Source: Mycoplasmopsis columbinasalis
Lineage (GTDB): Bacteria; Bacillota_I; Bacilli_A; Mycoplasmatales; Metamycoplasmataceae
DNA: 64,000 nucleotides
Assembly: GCF_900660705.1 (NCBI RefSeq)
Contig: NZ_LR215043.1
Location: forward strand, 1 to 64,000
Reading direction: 5' to 3'
Each line of letters opens with the position of its first letter. The first letter of the stretch is position 1. The translations under genes were made by a program, and so were the position numbers. Below are positions 51,244 through 63,413 of this stretch, piece after piece. Under the pieces are notes generated by a model. That model was given only the letters and a program-made list of their open reading frames with translations. It had not been told where the DNA came from and searched no databases.

Positions 51244-52380
51244 TTAGCAAATTTTGCTAATTTGAATACCCTCTGCCACCACCTGTGCTTCAAGTTCTGG
51301 CAATGCTGCTAACTCGGCTTCTAATTCTTGCGCTTGTGTCATTTTAGGCTTAGTTACAGGTTTTTTCGGCGCAAACAATTCACAAGTTTCATTACTTTTT
51401 TCAATCGAAATTTCGTATGTGTCAATTTGTTTTGCTTTGTTTATAGTTTCGATTTTATCGTGTGTGATTAGCGGCCTTAGCACCAACAAATTTGTTTGTG
51501 AATTGATTGTGGCCATACTTTCAAGTGTTTGCGAAGCAACCTGACCAAGGTTTTCACCATTTGACAAAACAAAAATTTGATTTTTAACAGCAATTTGGGA
51601 TGCAATTCGATAAAAACTACGACGCATTAAGTTGATACGATAACTTTCATTTGACGTTAAATAAATGTAATTTAGAAGTTTACTATAATCGGCAAACAAA
51701 ATTTCGCTTGTTCCTTGGTATTTAGTTAGAACTTGCACTAATCTTTCGATTTTGTTTACTGTTTTCTCATCTGTTTGCGGTGGTGAAATAAAACTTAAAA
51801 ATTTCACCTTTAAACCTCTTTTCATTAGTTCAAAAGCTGCCACCGGAGAATCAATACCACCACTCATCAAGTGTAAGGTCGTGCCCGATATACCTACAGG
51901 CAAGCCACCTAGGCCACGAATTTCTTTGCCAAAAAGATAAGCGTTGTTTTTACGAATTTCAACATTAATTACCAAATCAGGGGCTTTAACATCAACCTGC
52001 AAGTGTTTAAATTCTTCTAATAAAAATTCACCTAACAAATTATTAAGTTGTTGCGAAGTGAGAAAATAAGCTTTGTTATTTCTTCGAGCAGCAATTTTAA
52101 AGGTTTTGACTTCAGAAGTAATTAGTTTTTTACTTGCTTGCTTAATTGTTTCAAAATCATTTTCGCATTCAATTACTGGTGAATATGATGAAATACCAAA
52201 AACATAACTTAATTGTGTTAAGTTATGTTCTGAATAAGGTAAAAACATACGATCAAAACCTTTTTCTGGCTTAGTTCCAACAATTTGAGTCACATTTCAA
52301 GCTAATTGATCAATAAAACTTTGACGATTGTTATGCTTAAGTGTAAGTTCGCCGTATCTAATGAGAATTTTGTTGTACAT
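51244..52380 (-). CDS. thiI: tRNA 4-thiouridine synthase ThiI
   Basis: 378 residues from ATG 52380; one TGA Trp near residue 28. N-terminal ferredoxin-like and THUMP regions begin at 'ILIRYGELTLKHNNRQSFI'. The PP-loop ATPase motif SGGIDS lies at ~173-178. The C-terminus holds a conserved 'ETCELFAPKKPVTKP'-like segment with a Cys but no rhodanese domain, as in Gram-positive ThiI. It adenylates U8 of tRNA for thiolation; the sulfur donor would be an IscS/NifZ-type desulfurase, not in this window. The last ~40 residues are Ala/Glu-rich. The start lies 23 bases inside the upstream ezrA-like gene. Confidence 0.93.
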
Positions 52381-53980
52381 TTTTTCTTTCCTTTTTTAAA
52401 TAGAGAGCAAGTAAACGATAAGCTTCTTGATGATTTGAACTTTGGAGATGTGCATTCGCTTCAACAACGAGTTGTTGAAATTTTTCATTTTGAGCTCGGA
52501 TTAAATATGAATTTTTAATTAAATATTTCGCCATCGAATGGTAAAAATAAGGCTTAAAAGTCAACTTGAAAAAATTTATTAACGTTTTTTCTTTTTCTTT
52601 TCACACTTGAGAATTATAAATCATCTCCACATTTTTTGTTTCTGGATTAACTAATTTTTCAAATAGATCATCAAAATCACGTTGGGCTTGTTGAGTTTGT
52701 TGAAAGATTAATTTATTTTGTGCGGATTGTTCCAAATATTTAAAATTACTGCAAGCGTATAAATAGACTCCGTAACTTATTTGTACATAATTCATTAAAT
52801 TTGAATAACTACAAATTTTAATTTTTTCATAGTTTTTAAAATAGTTAATTTTGTACACAAAATTTTTCAGTTCATAAAGAAAAGTTAATAAATTTGTTTC
52901 GTCTTGCAAACTGTAATTCGTTTTTTGTGACATTGTTGTTATGAATACTTTAAAGTTTGTGAAATTTTGCAAAATTTTATTAAAGTTTTTTTCGCCAAAA
53001 TTATGTTTTGAATTTTGGAGCTGTGTTTCTAACTGTGCAACATACACTCCAACTTGATGTGTAATTTGCGCGACTGTTGTTTGGGAAGTTAAATTACGAA
53101 TTTTTTTAAATTTTAATTTCTTGATTAAACCTAAAAGTTCTTCAAGATAATTCATAACAATTTGATAATGTAATTTAATTCAGTTATCACAAAGTTGTTT
53201 ATAACTTTTTAATACTTCCAAAAATTCAGGATCAGCAGTTGAAAATTCGTTTTTTAATTCGAAAATTTCATTCGCAATATGTGTGTAAAGCAAATATTCA
53301 AATTGTTTTAATTTGGCTACTTTTTTACAAAAATTTAAAATTTTGCGTTTGTTTTCACTCATTTCAATTGTTACTTGCGCAATATTTTTTGTCGTTTTTT
53401 CTTCTTCCAAACGGGTAACTTCAAAACGAAATTCTTTAACTTTTGCATACATTTCTGCGAACGAATGGGGTAAATACTCTTTGTTGTCTTCTAAATAATT
53501 TTGAATCGAATTTAAAATTTGATAAGAAAAATTGGCTTCTTGTTCGATAATTTCTCAGTTGTAATTCACATCATCATCGATGCGATGAAATTCTTTTGAT
53601 CGTTTTAAATAATTATCAAAAACGTTTTTATATTTTTGATCTAGTAACTTAATCTTTTTTAAATCATATTTTTTATAAAGGATATAAAGTTGATCTAAAT
53701 AATCTTTAATTTTATATTTCAATTCTTCGCATAATTCGTGCTCTTTTTTTAGCATATCACAACGCAAATTTAACTTAGGTTGGTTTTTACCTAAGACCAT
53801 AAAACGACGAATTGTAGTTGTTCTTCAGTTAGTTTCTGTTTCTAGTTTGATTTCCCAATTTAAAAACTTTTTGTAGATTTTGTTAAACTGAAACCGACGA
53901 TAAAACAAAAAAATAAAAATCGGAGCAAAAATAGCAATGGAAACACCTAGGACAATTAAAGCAATTAGGTATTTATTCAT
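52358..53980 (-). CDS. EzrA-like septation protein (N-terminal TM, coiled-coil)
   Basis: 540 residues from ATG 53980, TGA Trp at several sites. One N-terminal hydrophobic helix (residues ~4-26) is followed by a short Arg/Lys cluster and ~500 residues of almost pure charged helix with Leu/Ile heptads. That topology (short outside, large coiled-coil cytoplasmic) is the one of EzrA, the FtsZ-ring regulator of Firmicutes. EzrA also lies next to the desulfurase-thiI genes in Bacillus, so synteny supports the call. Sequence identity cannot be judged by eye. The end overlaps thiI by 23 bases. Alternative: an unrelated coiled-coil membrane protein. Confidence 0.6.
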
Positions 53981-54073
53981 AAAAACAATTATACATTTGA
54001 ATAATTATTTATATTTTCTTTTCTCAACTAGCAAAACACTATCGCAGGCTTGTTATATAAATTTAAAAGCAAA

Positions 54074-54096
54074 AGAAAACACCCTCAAAGGGTGTT
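54074..54096 (-). terminator. Terminator of the second giant SGNH gene
   Basis: Stem AACACCCT / AGGGTGTT with a 3-base loop, followed by TTTTCTTTTG on the minus strand, directly after the TAA at 54100. Confidence 0.8.
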
Positions 54097-54099
54097 GTT

Positions 54100-57000
54100 T
54101 TATTGATCGACTTGTACTTTTGGCAAACCTGAACGTTGTTGTCCTTCCATAGGAAACTTGCCTTCACGCAAATACTTGATAAAAGATTGTCGATTTTTGC
54201 GTGGAGAGTTAGTATATTTTGTTCACAAATCGGTTTCGTTTCATCAATAAATATATGAAAGCAAGCTGTCTGGAGGGTAAAAGTTTGATGCTAATAAAGA
54301 ATCACGACCAGATTTTCAACCACCACGCCAGAAACTATTTCGTAGAACTTGAGTCGCTCCATACAAACCATTTGGTACAGGGTCGGCTGGGTTTCTAAAA
54401 CCAATAATTTTTAAATTAGAGCCATATTTTGATCTAATAGTATCTGTTTGTGCTTTTGGCGCTTCCAACCAAGCAGTGCGTAAACCTTCATACATTCCGC
54501 CATAAAAATGATATTCAAAGCCGCTTGGGGGAAATGATGAAGTTCAAAAGTTTGTTGGTGCACCAAGGTGTGCCATTTGCAAAATTGCAGCTTGTACACG
54601 ATTAATTGCTCGTCAAGCAGGAGAGTTATTTTTTGCCTCGGCTATGGTTTGATATTTAGGAACTGTAGCAACTTCGTTAATATAATTTTTAAACAGCGGA
54701 CTAAGCACACGTGCTACAAATGGTTTCAAGCCTCCTGAAAAAACTAAATTTAGGATTCCAAAAAAATCGGCTGAAAATTTAATTGGTTCTGGTGGCACAT
54801 AACCATCATCTACTCTCTCTCTCTGAATGTTTTGGCTGTTAGCTTCCTCATTTTGAGCATCTGTTTTATTATATATAATAGCAAAAATACCTGCATCTTC
54901 TGCTTCTGGTGACGCATCGAAAAGTAAATTGACCATATTTGCAAATTTGCGCGGGTTGAGATACTTAGTAAAGTTGCCAAAATACTCTGATGAAGAAATT
55001 AATTTTGAAATTGTGATTGTTCTTGAGTTTTGATTTTCCAATAACTCACTCACTAAGCCATTAACAACAGCGTCTTTAATTTGATTACCTAAATTATCAA
55101 AAGTTTTAAGTTCTTTAATAACTTCTGTGTAAACATTATTAATAATTTTTGTTAAAAAAGAATTATTTGCATTATCGCTATGTTGGCTTCGTAAAGCATA
55201 AAAGAATGTCATCACAAAATGATCAATGATCGCTTGCGCACTAGGGTCGTTGACTGAACCGTCTGTCGCGTTTTTAAAAGCATAGAAATTAAAACTTTTT
55301 GTAATTCTTGGCAACATTTTGCCTTCAGCGTCCAATCGTTGTGGTTTTGCTGGATCATCATTGCTCATTTTTTCTAGCAATATCTTACTAATTAAATTTC
55401 TGAATTTATGCTTGTCAGACATTAAATGGATTAATAAATCCAAAATCAAAGGTTTAGTACCATTAGGATCGTATTTGAAAATTGTTGCTAAGGCAATCCG
55501 ATCAAATTCAACATCTTTGATAATTTCGCCATGATTAATAGCGATGTTAAGTAAATGTTTAAGTAATCTGCGGGGTGCAAAATTGTCTGTGCCACTACTT
55601 AGTAAAGGTTGAACTAAAACTTCGTACCAAAGTTCTTTTGCTTGTTCTTCGCTCACGCCAAAATTTTTGATCATTTCAACAAGACCAAAGTCTCCTAATA
55701 AAATGTTTGTGTAGTGTTTATCACTAGTCACTAAATCTACAATCTGATTTAAATCTGCAGTTAAAGTTGCGCGACTTTTAATGATTGCTTGCGAATTGAG
55801 CAGGATTGCTAATGTTTTAAAAGTAAATAAGTTTAAGTCTGTTTTGAGATCGTTAAACAAACGTTCGCCGATATCTTCGCCATTAATCGCACTCGAAAGA
55901 TGTTTTGTTGCTATTTTATAGAAGGATTCAACAATATGTAATTTGTTTAAAATTTCAGGTAAACCTTGGTGCAAATTATTGATAAATTGAGTATGGCGTT
56001 CATCACCAACATCAATACCATATTTGCCTATGTTGTAATTTATCAATCCTTGAATTAAAAGTTTAACCTCATCAGAAGCAGCTACTTCATTAACAAGATC
56101 GACAAACTTAGTAAGTTGAATTGATTGCACTGACTGCGGATTATCTAAATTTTGTCCGAAAAAGTCCGTAATTGTCGTTCAAGTAATATTATCATTGTTG
56201 GCATTGAGTCGATCATATTCGGCCAAAGTGTAAATTACACTATGAATAAAGTTAGCTAAAATACTTGAATTTGTGTTAGCAAATAATCGATCTAACAAGG
56301 AATGCAAATTAGCTTTTGTAAATGACGGCGCAACAACAGCCTTAAAACTTTCTGCTGGTAAAAGTTCTCATAATAAATCTGTCACTGAATTAGTTGGACG
56401 TTGGTTTCAACTTGCTAAAAATCCTAAAATGATATTTTTGAATTTGTTGATTGTTTCTGTTAAGTTTGTAAATTGATTGTATGTGCCCATTAACCGAACA
56501 AAGAATTTCGGTAGTTTGGCAGGCGCAAAAAATTCTCAAACAAATTCATTCAAAATTTTGTTTAAATCTAAGACTTGTTTATTTTTGAGGGCATTTAAAA
56601 ACACATTTATAAAGGCCGGAATGAAGTTGATACGTTCATCAAAAACTTGTAAATTATCAATAACTAAGAAAAGTAATTCACCAATTTGTGGACGCAGTGA
56701 TTCACTCAAGTAACGATTATCAGAATTTTTGGCATTTTCACCAAAGTTTGTATAAATAGTGGTCAAAATATTGTCTTTTATTACAGTTTTGAACACTGGA
56801 TTTTTAAACAAAACATAAATAACTTGTTTTAAGTTACTGCTAATTTCGTTGAAGTTTCCTTGGTTTGCCAAAAATGCAGCAAAGTCAAAGTTCGCGAAAT
56901 CTACTTGTGCAAAAATGCCGCTCTCACTAGTTACTGTACCGGTTTGAGTAAAAATACCTTTTCTAAATAGATACTCTAGAAGTTGTCTTGCAGGTTCTGA

Positions 57001-60000
57001 TTTGAAGAGTTCTTTTAATCTCGTTAAAATATCTGTGTACGAAATATACTCTTGAATTTTTTCAAAAGTTGGTTTTGTTTGATCATCTAAAAATAATTCA
57101 ACATTTTCTTTTGCAAAAATTAAATCGAATAATTCAATAATTTTTGCTCATAAGTCTGGCGTTTTTAGTGCAACCTGGCCCACTGAATAAGCAATTTGTG
57201 CTAGATTAGTATATTTATGACTATCACGACTAAATTCTCTTTGACCATATTTTCCAAGTTCAACAAACAATGAAATAATCGCTGTTTTTAGTTGACTGTT
57301 TTGGAAAATTTCAAGTTTAGTTAACTGTGTAAATAGTGCTTTTTTAAAGGCTTCGTCGTCATTTTTGTTGACTAAATTTGTGAGTAAATTAGTTAAGTAA
57401 TTAACTAGCGCATCACTGTATTGAAATTGAGCAATATTTAAAATAAAATCAACTAAAGTTTCAACATATGTAGTGTTTTGATTTGTATTTACCAAAAGAT
57501 TTGAACTCAAAATCGATTCAAATAGTTTACCAGCATACTTTGCTAAGTGAGTCTTATCAAAAGTAGTGTGAGCTCAATTGTGAAGAAATGTTTCAAAATT
57601 AAACGAATTGGTCGTAGCTGTTTGTAAATGAGCTATCAAAGCATCTAGTAGTTGGCCAGAAATATCAACTTGACCCTGAAAATCAACTAGAACATCATAA
57701 AAGTTTGCTAAAACAACATCAAGTTTTTCTTTGTCAAGATTAGTAAATCATTTTGCAGGTATGTAGTTTTTGACTATTTCTAATGTTTTACCTTTTATGG
57801 TTTGGTGTTGTAAAACATCTAAAATTAACAATTTTATTTGCGACTTAATCTCTTCATTATGTTGCGGTGAACTCAATCAATTGCGCAATAATTTTTCTGC
57901 GCTAAATTTTTCTACAAGATTTACGTTTAAGTCTTGTACAAAGGCATATTGAATAAAATTATGCAATAACAATTTGAAGTTTTGTGAAGTAAATAATCTG
58001 TTACTAATTAATTTAAAGAAACTTGCGTTAAGATTTCTTGCAAGTTTTTGGTCAATTTTACCAACGTTGTGTTTAATGAATGTTTGAATAAACTCAGCAT
58101 CTAAAATTTTGTTGATAAAGGTATTGATTGTTTCAAAAAGTCTTGTGTTTGTTTTGAGGTTTGCGAAAATTAGTCTAATAAGTTCAAATAAATCATTAGT
58201 ACTTCGAACTTCTGATGCTGTAGTTTGGAAAATAACATCTACTAATTCAGAAATAAACGTTGCAAATTCGGTGCTTTTTACTAATTTAGTTAACTCAGCA
58301 GTAAACGTTTCTTCAACAATTTTACCTTCAGTTAATACTGATAATTTTGCAGTTAGATAATTACTAAGTTGCGCTTTAATTGGTGAATTTTGACTGGTAA
58401 AAACATTTTGAAAAATAATTTTGATTGTCGGCGCAAAATTTCTAAATGATTCATTCGAAAGATATTTAACTGTTAAAGTAAAAATTTTGTTTTCTAATTC
58501 ATTTTTTGTGAATTCATTATTTATAAAATTGGTTATAAACGCAGTGAAATCGAATACTTTAGTAGAATCCCATACACGCATTTGAGTCAAAAATGATTCA
58601 ACAAATTTTCTAAATAAACTTTGTTCATGTTGATATGCAAACAAAATTTCATATACTGTAGAAAGAAATTGTTTATAGGTATCAGATTCAATGTTTTCTT
58701 GTAAAAAAGTTGAATTTTGAACTAGTAAATCAATTATTTTAGTTTTAACAGTTTCATTAACAAATAAGTTTTCAAAAGTGAGAACTAACTTATCGCTTAG
58801 TTGAGCGTTATTAGCTTCATCTTGAAATCATTTTTGCAAAAGTTTTTGAAAAGTAAGACCTTTTGCAAATTCATCAAATGTTGTGTTTACTTCTGTTTTG
58901 AAAGTATATTCGACAAAGTTGTTTAAAACAAAAGCCAAGTTTGGATTTCCGAATAAATAGTCTAAGATGGCTTTAATTGTATTTATATCAAATAGTTTCG
59001 CTAAAACTGGATTAGTTTGTTGTAAAAGATTGGTTAATAGTTCTTGAAAACTTTCGTTCGATAAAATTTGCTGTAATAAATTATTTACGCTTGCCAATCA
59101 TTCATCATTGTGTGTAAAACTACTTAATAAATTCGCAATAATTTCGATTATGCCGCGCGAATTTTTGATTTGTGCGGTGGAAACATTTAATATTGAATCG
59201 ATTATTTCATTAGTAAAAATTTGAAATTCAGTAGATGTTAATATTTGTTGGACAAATTTTGCGATTTTAGTTTCATTTTGTCCAGCAACTACACTGAATT
59301 GTTTTGTTATAAAATTAATCACAACTTTTTGAAACGGTGAATCTGAATGAGCAAACACATTAGTTAAAATTTGCTTGATTTCTGGTGCAAAGTTTCTTAA
59401 ATTCTCATTACCTAAAAGTAAAGTAGAAGCAGTGAAAATTTTGCTTTCTAGATCCCCATTTTTAAATTCGTTGTTAATGAATTTTGTGAGAAAGAAATGA
59501 AAGTCAAAAGCTTGATTAGTAGGTAAATTTTTAACTTCTTCGATAAATAAAGAAACAAACTTTTCAACTAAATTAAATTGCGATTGATATTGAAAAAGAA
59601 TGTCGTAAAGTTCACTTACTAACGTGGTGTATCTTTCCTGACTAATATTAGTTTTTAAAAAACTCGAGTAATTAACAATAATTTTAATTAATTCGTTTTT
59701 TATGTCTGGGTTTGTTACAAGTTGAGCAATAAGTTCTTTGGCATTACTAATTAAAATTTGATTGTTGTCTGCGTGAGTGTTAAATCAAGTTTGTAATAAA
59801 TGTTGAGTTTTGAATCTTTGCGTAAGTGATAAATTTGGGTCGTAAACAAAAGCATTTTGAACAAAATTGTCCAAAATTGTTCTAAATTGCTGATTAGAAA
59901 GTACATTTGAAACAACTGTTTTCAACAAAGAAGAAGTGACATTTTTTTCTAAGTTTGCATTGATTTGTGTTAAGTGGTCAAAAATCCAAATTGAAATTGT

Positions 60001-62772
60001 TTCATTTGCAAATAGTTTTTGTATTAAGTTATTTAACGCAACAAATAATGGTTCGTTAGCGGCAAGGTTTGTAAAAACTTTTTTAATAAGATCTTCGAGA
60101 TGCAAAGGTGTAGTGGTTTGGTTAAGAAAAATTTGATCAAGAAAAAGATCCACAAATTGTGCAAATTCAGGGGTTTTATAAATCTCACTAAGTGCACTAG
60201 AAAGCAATTTTGAGTCAACTTTTTGTGCTTGTGTAGTTAAAATTTTTGCTAAATCATCTGTGAATAATGTTTTTATAGGTGAAGCATCTTGAGTTAAAAA
60301 GTTAATCAGAATTTTGCGTAAATCTGCTCGATATTGTTGAAAATTTGCGTTTGTTAAAAACGAATTGCTTGTTAGGACAATAAGATTTTCTAAATTGCTA
60401 TCGCTAAAATGAGTGGTTAATTTCTGTTTTAGCTCTGTAAAAAATTCATTTAGATCGAAGGAAGCAAAAGAGGTACGTGCTAATTGGTCAACTATGATTT
60501 TTGTTACTGTTTCAACTAAATGTAAATTTTGGTTAACATCCTGTAATAAACCAATAAGGTTGTAAAGCAAAATTTTTGCTTTTTGGTCATCAACATTTGC
60601 ACTTAAATTTAAATTTTTTACAACATTTAAAAGAATTCTGGTGAAAATTTGTTTAACTTCATTATCAGTGAGAAATTCATCAGTGACATTTGCTACTGCT
60701 GTACTGATTGTTGTCTTAATTGCATCGTTAGTGAAGAACGCAAGGAATAAGTCTTGATATGTTTCTGCGCTCTCAAAAGTTGTGCCATTCGCAAAAGTTG
60801 TGATCAACACATTCACAAGTTCAGTTTGTAAATTTTGACTCGCAAGTAATTTGCGAATTAAAGTTTCAAAGTCAGGTTTGCTGATGTATGTGCCAAATTT
60901 ATTTTCATCATAAAATTTGTTTAATAATTCAGCAATATTAGTTGTTGGTAATGAAAATGTTGCTAAATTGCTAAAGATAGCCTTCAAAACTTTTGCAAGT
61001 TCAGCACGTTCACTTTCACTTTGGAAAAAAGGAATTTGTAAAAAACTTTTTATTAATTTTACAAGTCGATGCTCTTTTAACACAGCCTCTTGAAAAGCGG
61101 TGATTAAATGTTCAAGTTTTTGGTCTGAGCTATCAACGTTACCATCTTTATTTCAATCTGTAGTCTCAAATTTGACTTGGGCTTCTTTACCAATTTGACT
61201 AAAAAAGTTTGTATCAGCTAATCAATTGACTAATTGTTTAAAGTTTTGAGAATCATTTTTGCTAAGGAATTTTTTAAGTAAACCATCAGGATCAATTTTC
61301 GCAAACGTTGATGATGTTAATAATGCAAAAAGTGAATCATTAAGCACAAGTCGTGCAAAATAATTATCGTTAAAAATTTTTAAATAATAGTTATCCCAAT
61401 TAAATTCAGATTTTCTCGCTAGATATAAGTCGTCTTCTGTAAATAAAAACTTGTTTTTGTCCAAACCAAAAACTTTATCGTATAAAACTTGATCATCTTG
61501 TTCGAAAACAATTTGTTGCGCGTTAAAACTGTTGTCACTAAAATGCTCGGCACCAAAATTTCAGTTGTGCGCATTGAAATTAGCAACATCCAGTTCTTTA
61601 GCAGTTAGTTTGACAAAAACGTCCATTGCCATTTTTTTGTAACCAAATGCTCCCGGATGTATATCAAAAAGCAAAGGAGTTAGTGTTTCAGCATTAGTAA
61701 TTCAAAATGGCTCATCATAAACATCAATGTAATTGACATTACCGCTTTTTGCTGTTTTCGCAATAGCATCATTAAGCATTGAAATTAATACTTGACTAAC
61801 TGAAAATGACATTTTGATGTGCAAATTTAAATATTCATCAAGCATTTTTCCAATTTTAGCCATAGGTAATGGGTAAGAAATAAAGTTAATGTTTAAATTC
61901 GGATTAAGACTTAAGAGCGAAGTAATAAGCTTTTTTTGTTGTTCGATAACACTATCTACAACTGTTTGGAACAAAGAAGTAACTTTGTTAAATAATTGCC
62001 CTAATGACAATTCACCTGCCAAGGCTGTGCTTAATAACGGTTCAACTACAAGTGTGGTTAGATGTTGAAAAATATGCTTGATAGCATCATTAGCACCAAG
62101 CGTCACTGTTAAGAGGTTGCTTGTTTTAATTTTTTCAACTAACAAAGTGTGTAAAGATTCTAAATCTTCAGTTTCAAAAATCAAAACCAAACGTGCACGT
62201 TCTTCCTGACTTAATTTTTTTAGTTCAGACGGTTCGTTTAAAAGTAAATTTCAGTCTAATAAAGTTGAACTACTTTTAGCTAAATTTGTGTATGCTTCAA
62301 ATCGATTTGGATCAGCGGTCTGAAAAAATTGTGCCAGATAAGCAGGAAAAGACAAACCAGTAATTTTTCCTGTGTTTAAGTCTAAAGCACCACCAGAATT
62401 CATTTCTGACAACAAACCATTAAAACCAGCGCTAATTGAATCACCTATTGCCAGGTACTTAATTTTTTGCGTTGGCGTAATTACATTAGGCGTTTGCATA
62501 CGCGCTTTAGCAGTTGATTGGTTAGTTTCCACAGGTGAATTAGAATTAGTTGGATCCGCTTGCTGAGTGTGAGTTTCTTCTTTTTTAGAGTTATCACCTA
62601 ACTCAGCTGCCTTAGGAAATAAGTTTATTTCTGGTGTATCACTAGTTGTTGAGTTTTCTGAACCAACTTTTATAGTAACTGCACTCTTCTTAACTTGTGA
62701 AAGTCCCGCAATTGTTCCGCTTAGAGAAAGAATTCCGATTATGCCAATAGGAATAACTTTTTTTAGATTCAT
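54100..62772 (-). CDS. Giant SGNH/GDSL hydrolase with EF-hand-like loop and helical modules (intact paralogue)
   Basis: 2,890 residues without any TAA or TAG, TGA as Trp. I choose ATG 62772 because GAGG lies 5 bases upstream; the in-frame GTG six bases earlier is part of that site. Residues ~1-27 form a signal or anchor segment without a lipobox Cys. A Ser/Thr/Glu-rich linker follows. SGNH blocks: GDSISAG at ~110, GAND at ~226, 'FDIHPGAFGYKKMAMD' at ~370. An EF-hand-like DWNKDGNVDSSD loop is near 539. Helical modules of ~315 residues carry 'SPIK/SPFQ' turns near 60280, 59338 and 58383. The C-terminal domain has 'NLLFDASP' and ends in a Tyr/Trp-rich stretch. Domain order equals the gene at 2781-17576, with fewer modules. 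Likely exported and surface-held; substrate unknown. Confidence 0.9.
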
Positions 62773-62987
62773 AAGCACCTCGTTTTCTGTTTAACTGTAG
62801 TTTTCATGTTATTAATTGTGCCGAAAACCACTACTAAACACTCGTATTGTGTTATTTATACTAATATATTTATATTATACATATGAATATGTATATGCTC
62901 ACAATTTGCGAATTGACTAAAAAGACTATAACATAGTGTTATTGGTCAAAAAACGAGTTTAAATTAAACAATAAAATCTAAATTTTC
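62773..62987. promoter_or_regulatory. Upstream region of the second giant gene
   Basis: No gene seen. Minus-strand TATAAT at 62879-62874 inside a near-palindrome (ATACATAT / ATATGTAT, 62877-62894), about 102 bases upstream of the ATG. The 11-mer CTATAACATAG at 62926-62936 is shared with the region upstream of the first giant gene. Confidence 0.45.
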
Positions 62988-63395
62988 TTAAATTTTACGG
63001 CTGATTTGATAAATGTGTTGTCCTTGCTTGCTTAAAGACACATCAACACTTAAATAATTCAAAGCTTCGATTTTAATTAAATTTGCTCACTCAATTGCGA
63101 CGATATTATCTTCAAAATAATCATAAAACTCATCTAATGCATCAGCATTTTTTGTGAAGTTATATGCATCAATATGAACTAAACCCGGATAAACTTTCAT
63201 GTAATTAAAAGTAGGCGAATTAATGACCTCGTTAATATTTAAATTTTTTGCTAAATATTTTACTAAAGCTGTTTTCCCTGTGCCAAGTTCGCCATTAAGT
63301 AAGATTATTTTTGAAGCTGTAAGATTGGCCAAAAGATATTTAGCAACAACATCAACTTCTCTTAAATCTTGAGTTATAAAAACTTTTTTCTCCAT
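62988..63395 (-). CDS. tsaE: tRNA threonylcarbamoyladenosine biosynthesis ATPase TsaE
   Basis: 135 residues from ATG 63395, with AGAGG 7 bases upstream; this start is preferred over an in-frame TTG 15 bases earlier. Walker A GELGTGKT at 35-42, then 'SPTFNYMKVYPG', 'VHIDAYNF' and a C-terminal 'IVAIEW' (the Trp is TGA) typical of TsaE. It is the P-loop ATPase that works with TsaB and TsaD to make t6A37 in ANN-decoding tRNAs. It follows rsmE by 18 bases, so the two are co-transcribed. Normal length. Confidence 0.92.
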
Positions 63396-63413
63396 TGGTA
63401 CCTCTAACAATTT

